Source: Turbatrix aceti (Eukaryota; Nematoda; Chromadorea; Rhabditida; Panagrolaimidae). Taken from it: DNA of 64,000 bases. The number at the start of each line of letters is the position of its first letter. The stretch's first letter is position 1. The stretch is taken from contig OZ017768.1 of assembly GCA_963969345.1 (NCBI GenBank), forward strand, positions 1,302,001 to 1,366,000. Direction: 5' to 3'. This document shows, in pieces, positions 24,191 through 33,602 of this stretch. The translations under genes were made by a program, and so were the position numbers. The notes below the pieces were generated by a model. The model had not been told where the DNA came from and searched no databases. It saw nothing but the letters and a program-made list of their open reading frames with translations.

Positions 24191-24720
24191 TTAAAAAAAA
24201 ACTTCAGTTGCCAAGTCCGGGCATTTTCGGTACAGAATCCATCGGTCGACGTAAGTGTAAAACGTGCATCGGGAGAGAATCATCATTGTGACAAAATGCG
24301 CGGGAAAAACCGTGATAGCCGGGAGCAGGTTGCTGCTGTGGGGTGGCTTGAAGAGTCGGAGCCAGGACGAGTGCACAAAAAAGTAGAAGAACCAGTTGAT
24401 ATTCAGGATGAAAAGGATGTACGACGGAAACATGATCAACGCCCAGAACAAAACTTTTATGGATCCAAACAGGGGTTTGAAAAAATTTTTCTGAAAACGT
24501 AAAATTTGTACATACATAATTTACAAAAAATAAAACAAATATTTATTACCCATGTGACGAGGCTGTCAAGGACCACAACTTCAAGAATCGCCATTGCTAA
24601 GATGTAGAGGTACATGGCGAGGTAGGAGATGTAGATGAAGAGATCGGAGCGGATATCTTTGTACGCGTACGCCTTCTGAATGCCAAGCAGAACGATGATG
24701 CAGAGCAGTATGATGAACAG
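24191..24720 (-). CDS. C-terminal part of a multi-pass membrane protein
   Basis: Exon n-1 (24720-24550, donor GTAATA) encodes 57 residues with two hydrophobic stretches (LFIILLCIIVLLGIQ and YISYLAMYLYILAMAILEVV). The last exon (24490-24191, acceptor TACGTTTTCAG) joins in phase 0 and adds 99 residues with further membrane segments (IKVLFWALIMFPSYILFILN, then LPAITVFPAHFVTMMILS), ending LYRKCPDLATEVFF. At least four membrane spans in total. The upstream acceptor (GTTGTCCAG) lies exactly at the junction with a plus-strand retrotransposon fragment, and no earlier exon was recognised. The family is not identified; small ciliary TMEM proteins were considered but not matched. Confidence 0.6.
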
Positions 24721-24945
24721 CTGGACAACTGGGCAACCCGCCTAAGCCACTGGAAGCCGCAAGACCAGCCAGTGCCTCCGACCGCGCCAAAGAACAAGCG
24801 ACCGCCAGGCCACCCTCCGAAGCGATGGACCGACGACTTTGCGGCCTTCCAGAACGCTCCTGCTAAGGACTACGACGTGACGCAGGTAGCTACGATTGAC
24901 GGCGCCCTCTTCGTGCAATCTCGATACTCATCACTGTCTCTTTGA
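24721..24945 (+). mobile_element. Non-LTR retrotransposon 3' coding remnant
   Basis: The plus-strand frame ends ...SRYSSLSL with a TGA stop and contains RPPGHPPKRWTDDF, the G-R/H-P-P-x-R-W-x-D-D signature found at the C-terminus of reverse transcriptases of RTE- and Jockey-like LINEs. Only about 74 residues remain (5'-truncated, as is typical). A second remnant with matching TTGACGG-C-CCCTCTT-GT sequence is at about 30630-30740. Left boundary is set by the neighbouring exon. Confidence 0.65.
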
Positions 24946-25269
24946 TTTTGTAATGAGTAATTATGCACGAGTTCGTTTATTCAAAAAAATGGGAGGGGAA
25001 GGGTGTACTAATATTTGACACATCGGCTGCTGTTTTCAAAAACAACTGTAACGGTAATAGTATTTTTTAGTAATGGCGTGTACATTTGTTAGAATTGATA
25101 ACAAAAATCACCCTGCATTTTTTTTAAATCAAAACATGTTTTTCATAAAATAAATACATTTGTGGGCTATTTTGTATTAAAATTCTACCTTTTACACCTG
25201 CATTCTAAATATTTTTTTTCAGGATTGTCTTTAAAAACATCGAAGGAACACCCCAGTAATTGTTGTTGT

Positions 25270-25335
25270 GAAGTCAATGAGAATAATGATGATCATTTTT
25301 TCATTGTCAAAAATTACCGCAGTTAAAATTTTTCT
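25270..25335 (+). repeat. Short dispersed repeat, copy 1
   Basis: AATGAGAATAATGATGATCA followed by an ATTACCGCAGTT segment, repeated with few changes at about 27145-27205. The role is unknown. Confidence 0.55.
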
Positions 25336-26731
25336 GGGTAATTTTAGAAGACACAAAAGAGTCTTTTGAAAAAACACAAAAATGTTCGCAAAAATGTGTT
25401 TTATCGACAGGAAATAAAAACTTTGAACAAAATAAGTGCATAGTTGTCTTTTCGCCACGAGCGCGGGGCGCGATGCGTGCAAACGACTCTTTTACTCGAT
25501 AAGCGATGTGATCCCAGGCGTTTGGTGGACACTATGTTGTGCAAGCAAGTTTTTGTACAAACGACGGCGGTTTGTGGCACGAAATTGTTTCCCTGCCGCG
25601 AAAACGATTTGCATAGGACACAGCCACAATGCCGTTCGAGTCAGGCATTATTTTCTGACCCTTGGTGGTGCCATTGGTGATCGGTTACTGTGTATGCTGT
25701 ATGTCTGTGTGTCGGTGTAACAAAATGAAGCATACACGCACACACTTTGCCTAACTAGTAACTACACTGAGGTTACACCAAAGAAAGTACGGTCCTATAC
25801 TGTCTCATTCAAAGACGTCTGCGAGTTGTATGTTAAATTTTTTGGCGGGAAAAATACTCTTCAAAACAGTATACAAGCAATTGGCATAGCATTAGCGTCG
25901 CGCAATTACGACGGCACGACCACGACAGACTGTTGCCACTCTTCAGGGAAGTGCGAACCGATGAATCGATTCGCGACGCGGTTGCCGAATGCTGCTTAGC
26001 CAATGCGTTACTGTGCCGAAAAGTATATTTCCCACCAAAAAGTTAAACAGACAGTTCGTTTACCTTATTGAATTCAACCGTGAATTTACAAGTTGCGCGT
26101 TCTGCGACTTTTTCGTTGTTTAGGAGTCTCAACACGAATGTTGCGCCGCAGCGCTCGGCTTCATTTTCAAGTTGATTTTTAAGTTCGTTCGTGTTGTAAA
26201 TGTTGTTTTTTAGCATGAATTGTTTTGGTTTTGTTTCAGACTCATCCGGCGACGCCCTCCAAGCGTGTACAACCAATCGACACCCATATCCAAGCGAACC
26301 TTACTCCACCGACGTAGGTTATTTGAATTTTTCCAAGTTTTGGGGCGGTTTTACTATTTTTTGTATACCAACCAAGTTTTAATCATTTTTTCCGTTTTTT
26401 GCGATTATGCCATGAGAGTTCTGCAATTTGTTAGGTAGGATTGCGCTGCGACAGCTGTGGTGCCAAGATTTGGCTTCACAATTGCAAAAAAAAGGTGAAA
26501 AGTGATTAAAGTGCAGTTGGCGTCAAATTTTTTAATAAAAATACCTGGTTAAAAAAAAAATAAAAAATAATAAAAATACGATAAAAATAAAAATAATAAA
26601 AATACGATTTGCTTAGGACACAGGATAGCAGTTACTGCCTGCACAATTTCCACAAGACCCGTCGCCCGCACGGAGGCCCCTCGCGGCATGGAACGCGGCG
26701 CTCCGCCAGATCAGCCTCAGGTTAGTTTCCC

Positions 26732-26930
26732 CTACCTAAGGAGCCGTCTGGCAGATGGTTTCTTTAGATGAAAACGGTGATATCCAAGCTTTCGGGACTG
26801 GAAGAGTTGGTTCGCGGCCTTGACAAGGTTCGCGACCGCCCCAATGTTGTATTTGGGGTACGTCAGTGCCAAGTGACGCAGATATAACGGAAAATTGATC
26901 GATAGTGATTCCAAATCCCCATCCGGCCAA
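26732..26930 (-). CDS. Possible terminal exon, unrecognised
   Basis: After a good acceptor (CTCTCATCTACAG, reading leftwards) one frame encodes WPDGDLESLSINFPLYLRHL, then ALTYPKYNIGAVANLVKAAN, and ends SARRLLR with a stop. A second frame is also open over most of the exon. Composition is clearly richer in G/C than the flanks. Upstream exons might lie at about 27516-27779, but no consistent splice was found. A second coding-like segment (26240-26061, TNELKNQLENEAERCGATFV, donor GTAAAC) lies downstream on the same strand. Could be a decayed gene. Confidence 0.3.
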
Positions 26931-27144
26931 CTGTAGATGAGAGTGGAAAGAAAGGCATTTATTTACAGTAGATTAAACAAATTTGAGCCTCAACCCACAC
27001 GTTTGAACAGAGCACTGTACAAATTAATGTTTACACCTGTACTTTTGCGCGCTACTGTACTACTGCATTTTTTCAAACGAAAACAGAGGTCTACAAAGCA
27101 AAGGGAGCAGATGTTATGCATAAACGTCATAGTAAAAAAAAAGA

Positions 27145-27205
27145 AATGAGAATAATGATGACCAGTTTATCATAATCAAAATTTACCGCAGTTTTGATCA
27201 TTTGG
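27145..27205 (+). repeat. Short dispersed repeat, copy 2
   Basis: Partner of 25270-25335 in the same orientation. Confidence 0.55.
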
Positions 27206-27347
27206 TGATAATTTTCCATTTTTTTAATCTTGGTAGCTAAAATATCCATTTGTTAACAGTCGTGAAAAAAACTTTAAAAAAAAATTATTCATTGTGTTTA
27301 AAACATCATTTTTAAACGAAGATCTACTTTTTTTTACAAAAAAAATT

Positions 27348-27421
27348 CCAGGGGATTCCAATTGGAGTCCCATGGGATAATTCCCATATTTCTAATTCCC
27401 ATAGGAATTTCGCCACCTTTG
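27348..27421. mobile_element. Right end of a decayed MITE
   Basis: GGAATTTCGCCACCTTTG matches the terminal sequence type of the 21.5-kb MITE (CAAAGGTGGCGAAA when inverted), preceded by iterated ATTCCCAT / ATGGGAT blocks. The left end was not found. Confidence 0.45.
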
Positions 27422-28165
27422 TCGGGAGTCCACCAGACATAATATTTATTTTTTTTTCATTTTCTCAGATAATTTTATTTTTAAATTATAAATGCAGACA
27501 ATATTCCCAGTCATACTACAAGAAAAATAATTTGTGCAAAGCATAAAATTGCAGGCATTTTCGCACTTTGATTAGCACCTTGTGGGATATGCGCACTATC
27601 GAAAATGGTCGTCTGATCGAAAACCGTCGTTTCTGGTGATGGGTGCAATGATGGATGCCGCGTAAGATCGCGTAGGCATTTTCCCCGTTAGTTTCGCGCT
27701 TTCTATAAGAGTTGAAAAGTCGACACAATAGTAACTCTCTAGCTAATCTAAAATTTTTGGTGTTCCCAGGAATCTTCAAGTAACAATAACTTCATAGCAG
27801 CGTTTGAATCAGCAGCTGCATAAACTTTTTTTAAGACAGCAGGTAATTCCGATGATCGGCGTGCAAAGATTCGCTGTTCATAGTCTATATCTTTGACAGC
27901 ACTGAAAAAACATGAATATCACACTTCTGGATTTACAACGCATTTTTTACATTACGCGCTCTCGCGCAGCGAGATTTCTCTTACCTATTAGCGGATTAGA
28001 CTTTTCCTGACGGCATACTTATCCCGTTTTGTGCCGTTTAGTCACCTTCCAAAAAAAGCAGGTCACATTTCACTTTCTCTGAAATTCAACAGGTCGGCGA
28101 AATCTGATCTCATTCACGATTTTTGGATCCGGGTTGGCTGGTTGCGCACTTCCTTTTTTTCAAAC

Positions 28166-30339
28166 ATGGTTACTTTGTCACTAGGCCCCAAAATGTTGTC
28201 TCCGAGCTACCATAAACTCATTCTCATCATTGCTATTAAGAATTTATCAAAACTCAAAAACCTTATTTTGTCGTCTCCGGTTATGTCAAATGTTTTTGAC
28301 CGCTACACACTGCTGCATCATGCGGTCAAATTAACTTACCCAGCTTGGATGTCTGAAAATAAAAGCCCAGTTGTCAAAATTTCGATTGTCGGACATTCAT
28401 TTCAACTCACCACGGATGATTTCTGGTTATCAAGTTTCGTACGACAACTAAAAGTTGTTAACGTCGTTCCAGAAGTGTTACCTTTTTTAGAACGTGTGGC
28501 GCAGAAAAAAGGTAAGTACCAGGGATGAGCGTACGTTCGCGTTCGTTCGTGTTTAGCCCAACAGTTGGTAGACCCGCTGTTTACGATGTTTGATTTTGAT
28601 GCGCTTCCCCGGTTCGATTATCTCTTCTATACGGTGATACTTACGACTGACAAACAACTTTTATAGTACAAATCACAATTACAATATCGGGCACAATGTG
28701 GGCAGTAGGGGTCGAATGGATGTGGGATCCAAGCATGCCAGCCTGATCCTGGAGACCGCTTATATAGTGGTTCCAGGGGGCGTGTCGGCATGATCCGGGT
28801 CATCGCGGACAAAGGGACGAGGCGGGGCTGGGTCATCTGATGTAAACAATGACCAGTGCCTCTTTGTCTCGGGCGGCGTGGTGCCGTCCGGTGTCCTCGG
28901 GGTCCTCTTTGATACCTGATCGCGGTGGTTTACATCCGCGATGATTGGCGGGTTTAGGACCGGAAAAGTCGGCGACGGTTTATCATAAACCTGTCTCCGA
29001 TTTGACAAGTGTAAACTATTCCGGTTACGGTATGCGGGATACCGCAGATTTTATTGTTTTTTTACAGTTCTTCAGTATTTTTGCATGCAACACGAGCAAA
29101 ATTACATATTTCCCGAATTGGATTTTCCATGGAGCATTCTGGCTACTGTGGATATACTTGAAATTTTTTCGGACGCATTTATTCGAATGCCAACGTTAAT
29201 CCACAGATTCAAGAATCATACAGTAGAAGTTGAGCATCTTAGTCATCTGAAAGTTGGTTTCTGATGATTTGAAGATATTATTTTTGTAACAAGTTTTTGA
29301 AAGACAAAACGTAAATTCATTAGATATTTGAAACCGTTTGCGGATGTTCTCCATTTTGACAAGTGCATAATGCATTGGATTATCCGACAACGGGTGCGAT
29401 TTTCAATTCTGGTCGTATTTTTAGTTTGTTACAGGTACGAAAATAAGAAAAATATAGTTACTTTTGAGAAATTGAGAAACAAAGCAAATCGTACTTTTTT
29501 CAAATCTAACAAAATAAGAACAAAAATGAAATGTTACTCTGCGCAAACGTAATAAAATAGGGAAAAAAAAGTGTTACCTCACTTCGGCCTGCAACACCAA
29601 AAGCAACATAAGAGCGATAAAATAGCGAACAAAAGTGTTATTTCATTTTAGACTGCATAACAAAAAGTAACAAAATAGAAAGAAATATTTATGTCATTTC
29701 CAGCAATAGTAATACTTTAACGTAATTTTTTAGCTTGTGTTTACCCATCCACAAATCGATGCCGATAAACTGACTTTAAAATTTAACCTCAACGCCACCG
29801 CTACTTCGCTTATTGGCATGGTAAAATATCTGGAAATGGAAACACCACGCTTGAAACGATTGCATAACACAATAGGTTTTACGCTTTACCTAACACCGTG
29901 TCTTGTCGAAGACATGCAAGAATATTTCATGTCAGGTTACAATTTGAGGTTGATTAATGCTTTTCTCAGGATTATGCCTATGCTCAGCACTGTCAACATT
30001 CATTATTTACTGGACGTTGAAATTGTGAGCTTTTCTAAATAATATTTACTAAAATCATTTTGTTAATCATAATTTTAGGAACACCCATTTACTAGAAGTT
30101 TTGGAAAATTCATAGATGATCTGTTGTTAACTTTGCCTCCGGAACTTGACAGTCATTCTTATGGTGGCAAGATTACGGTAACCATCGACCTGGACGTGTA
30201 TTGCAAATCTTTGTACGTTCATAAGTTTAAACACCGAAAGCAAGCATCTCTTGTTCAGCGCTTGGATTATGCTGCTCATTCTACCGTAACTCGAACACTT
30301 TTCATGAGCATTTACTACGACGGCTTTTTGACATGGTGA
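28166..30339 (+). CDS. Unrecognised four-exon protein, ~359 residues
   Basis: Exons 28166-28511, 29068-29252, 29734-30024 and 30079-30339 (TGA). Splice phases 1, 0, 0 fit throughout, with donors GTAAGT, GTTGGT and GTGAGC and acceptors TTTTTTTACAG, TTTTTTAG and AATTTTAG. The frame is open upstream of the chosen ATG to 28031, so the start is tentative. The protein alternates short hydrophobic strands and helices (KLILIIAIKNLSKLKNLILS; FPWSILATVDILEIFSDAFI; GMVKYLEMETPRLKRL; LINAFLRIMPMLSTVNIHYL), a look reminiscent of leucine-rich or F-box-associated proteins that are expanded in nematodes, but without a definable motif. Intron 1 contains a GC-rich insertion and intron 2 a hairpin-repeat tract. 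Confidence 0.7.
28620..29020 (-). mobile_element. GC-rich insertion, possible solo LTR
   Basis: About 400 bp inside intron 1 of the 28-30 kb gene are strikingly G/C-rich against A/T-rich flanks. Read on the minus strand they begin TGTCAAATCGG and contain a TATA-like CCACTATATAAGCGGTC about 260 bp in, resembling LTR promoter layout. No coding frame, no partner LTR and no target duplication were found, so identity is a guess. Confidence 0.35.
29515..29725 (+). repeat. GTAACA-hairpin repeat tract
   Basis: In intron 2 of the 28-30 kb gene, ending just before its acceptor. Confidence 0.85.
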
Positions 30340-30605
30340 ACAATGACTTTTTCTTGCGATCTTTTTTTTACAAAACGGTGTTACAATTTGTAACATACAA
30401 TAAAAAAAAGAAGCAATCATGGTTCATACTTAAGGGATTGTTAAAAAATTGTTGAATTTTGTTTAGATTCCGGATTCTGGAGATGCGACTTTGTCCATGA
30501 TTAGCTTTACTCTAGCTAAAGCAGGATAAAATTTTCATTGTAAAAATATGGTTGACAACCACAACATTCCAGTTGACTTTTACTGTTTTCATATTTTTCT
30601 CAAAA

Positions 30606-30755
30606 TCAATCGTAGTTGTAAAAGTGTCAGACGCGGCAGATAGCTTCAATTGACGGCCCCCTCTTTGTACGGAAAACGCATAAAATTATCTAACTTATGT
30701 AAATATTTGCTAGTACGAAAAAAAGTAAACAATTCATTGATTGATTGATTGAAAA
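30606..30755 (+). mobile_element. LINE 3'-end remnant with ATTG tail
   Basis: TCAATTGACGGCCCCCTCTT corresponds to the end of the retrotransposon frame at 24.9 kb, followed by an untranslated stretch and a short (ATTG)n run (CATTGATTGATTGATTG). A simple-repeat tail is typical of RTE-type elements. Confidence 0.45.
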
Positions 30756-31086
30756 GTATCAGACGCAGTCAATCGACGAAAATAGTGCGTCTTGTGGTTT
30801 TATCAAAAGCGTCTTACATAAATACCTGTGATAACGCAGTGATGCTTTACGTTTTTTTCAACCTTGTGTTATCATCGCCTGTTTTTTTGTCGTGAAATTC
30901 AACGACATATTTTCTTTCTTTCCTTTTTTGTCGTGAAATTCAGAGAAACGTTTATTTTTTAGACCATAAAATTTTTTATAACGTGAAAATAAAGTAAAAA
31001 CGGACAGTGATTTACTAATGTTTTTACTTTAAATCATTTTGAGATTTGGGATTCTGGAATCTGAAAAGGAAATCTGAAATCAATAA

Positions 31087-33310
31087 ATGAATTTCAAAGA
31101 TGAAGCTTACACAGAACTTCAAATGTGTTCACCAGACAGGTACAATATTTTGCTACTTGGATCCAAGGGTGTCGGTAAAACCACTCTTATTAACACCCTC
31201 GTCTGTCATCAAACATGTGAGGAATACAACAGCAGAACATTATCTAAAACTGTTATTTCTGATAAATATTGCTACGGTACTTCTGCATATTATATCTCCA
31301 AAAAATTGAATAATCCATCCAGCACGGAGGAACCGGAAGTTTACCAATTCAGGTTCAAAGAAAAGTATTATAATTTTATTGACACCCCTGGCTTCAAAGA
31401 CAGTATTGTCGACAACAGACTTTATTTTAAAATTATGAGAGCGCTGGCAACATTTACTCAAATTCACGGCATTTGGATTGTACTTGATGCTTGGGAGGAC
31501 CTAAACAGTCGAAGATTCACAAAGTTCATGTCAAACATTCTGCAAATGATTGATCAAGATGCATTTAAAAATATTTTTTTTGTATTTACCAAAAATAGTG
31601 GACGGCAGGACGATGAAGAAGAGCTATTGTTGCAGCTTAAAGAAAAGCTTTATGTTAACATGTTTGTGAACGTCACCTTTCGCGCGAAAAAAAAAGTTTG
31701 TTGTTTGACAAATATTTATATGAAAAATATGGATTTTGTGAATTTTGCAAATTCGATTTTGGCAACTTCGATTTTCACAACTTCGACTTTTGCAACTTTT
31801 TTTTTCATGACTTTTTTATATTGACTTCGATTTTTAACACGTCATTTTTTAATATTGTGAAAATCGAAATTAGTTGTCAAAATCGATGTCTTAAAAAATT
31901 GCAAGAATAGAAGCAGTGTTGTCGGTTCCGGCTAGGTTATGACTCGGTTCCGACCGGTTCCAGTTACGGTAGCGTTTCGGTTCTAATTCGGTTCCTGTTC
32001 AGCATTGAAAGCGAACCCGTTATGAACCAGAACCAAATCATTCCCCGAGCGAGAACCGGTCGGAACCGAAACCAGAACCGACAAAACTGAATAGAAATTG
32101 TAAAAATCGAAGTTGCAAAAACCGAAGTAGTGTCACTAAACCAAAAATCTGTACATACAATTATATAATAGCGCTGAACACAACCTTTTAGAATACGTTT
32201 TTTCTTGACTCCGAAGGATTCCAGATACAATCATTTCACAACGAAAACGGACGCGAAATTTACAAAAAACGAATTCAAAGAATTTGGAAGCGAACTCGGA
32301 TTCAAATTTTCAGCATGTTAGATCGTGTTAGAGAAATCGAACCAACCGAAATTAGGAACTCTACGGCGGTCAAGAAATTTTTTGTGATAAGGGAAGCAAT
32401 TAATGATCTCTGCAAATTTGTGAAAAGTGACATTATTTTTTTCAACGAATACACACTGGATGACATGGCCGGTCAAGTAAAGGAACTTCAATCTGCCGAA
32501 TACGATGTCAAAGTGGTCAAAGTCAACTCGAAATCAAAAGTTTGTACCAATCTTAGTTGTATTGCCATTGCAAAGCTTGCGAACTCAGAATCCTACACCA
32601 TTCATTACAACAATGTTTGTTACGAAGAACGCTTCATGCCCAAAGGTTTCTATGACGAAAGAAAGTGGGCATTACGTGCCCATCTGTGCAAAGCGTGCGA
32701 GGCCCGAGGTCATGAATGCGAAAATCGCCACCACAAGGAGATTGACTACGAGCAGCGCATCTTTACACGTCCAACAGAACTAACAAAAGCCCTGATTGAC
32801 GTTTATGCAGCTCCCGATCCAAAGACTGCTATGAAATCATTGTTTTTGGAATTGAAAACGGAATATGCAACAATTTCAAACTTTTTGGATGTTATTGACA
32901 AATTTTGGGACCAACGGACGATCTATCCATTTAAGAAAGAGTACATCGGAGGTATCGCGTTACAGTTAGAAGACCAGACAGCCCTACAAAGTTTTATAAA
33001 CAGGTTCGATGAAATCGAAACAGAGTACGAACAACGCCGAATGATTTTAACAAGAAAGATAAGTGCTGATGTAGAAAAACTGAAGTTTAAAGCTTTGAAA
33101 GAACGACAAATGCAGGAAATCGAAGCTTTGTCTACAGCTTTAACAATTCCTACCACCATTCCAGCAAAGTGTATTTTTGAACTCTCCGACCAGCTGTTCA
33201 ACTTGAAATACAGAGGACCAATGTTCCGGGAAATGTATTACAAGCACTACGGCTATACCGATGAAGAAGGCAAAGTTGAAATAATATTTATTGCCCATGT
33301 GCGGATGTAA
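31087..33310 (+). CDS. P-loop GTPase with Cys/His-containing C-terminal region
   Basis: Two exons, phase 0: 31087-31695 (donor GTTTGT) and 32192-33310 (acceptor CAACCTTTTAG); 575 codons including the stop. The G domain has a Walker A motif LLLGSKGVGKTTLINTL (residues about 22-38), the G3 motif DTPGF (99-103) and, across the splice, TFFLDSEGFQ, as in AIG1/septin-like GTPases of animals and fungi. The C-terminal half has a Cys/His cluster (CTNLSC, HYNNVCYE, LCKACEARGHECENRHH), possibly metal binding, then coiled-coil-like helices. Such large G-domain proteins are often expanded and are usually uncharacterised; an immune or stress role is only inference. A 176-bp MITE sits in the intron. The end is duplicated in part at 939-1295. 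Confidence 0.8.
31914..32089. mobile_element. hAT-type MITE in GTPase-gene intron, 176 bp
   Basis: Starts CAGTGTTGTCGGTTCCGG and ends CCAGAACCGACAAAACTG, an inverted terminal repeat with two mismatches over 18 bp. It is flanked by AATAGAAG / AATAGAAA, an 8-bp target duplication with one mismatch. Iterated GGTTCCGACCGG blocks fill it. The CAGTG-TGTCGG ends make it a relative of the 13.4-kb element. Confidence 0.88.
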
Positions 33311-33602
33311 GATGAGGATGCATCATCGATCAAATCGGCACTTCTATATTTATTTATTTACATAATTTGTAAATAGTTGGTCGATTATATTTATTTAGAT
33401 ATACTAGCATGCAGTTTTTATACTACAAAATTCTTTTTCAATAAATTGTGTTCGTCATTGCGCCCAGTCAGTGAGTGACTAATAAACAATTCCAACATCA
33501 TGCGCCAATTTATTCATATGCTGTTCGTCAGTCAGTCAATAACATAGTATTCTCCATTTTTTACAAGGTTTTTTTTCAAAATGTGTGGAATAGGGTGCCA
33601 GA

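Noticed and set aside
26430..26490. LRCDSCGAKIWLHNCK read as a zinc-finger exon
   Set aside because: Only one Cys pair and a following Cys, no defined acceptor, and no neighbouring exon in phase.
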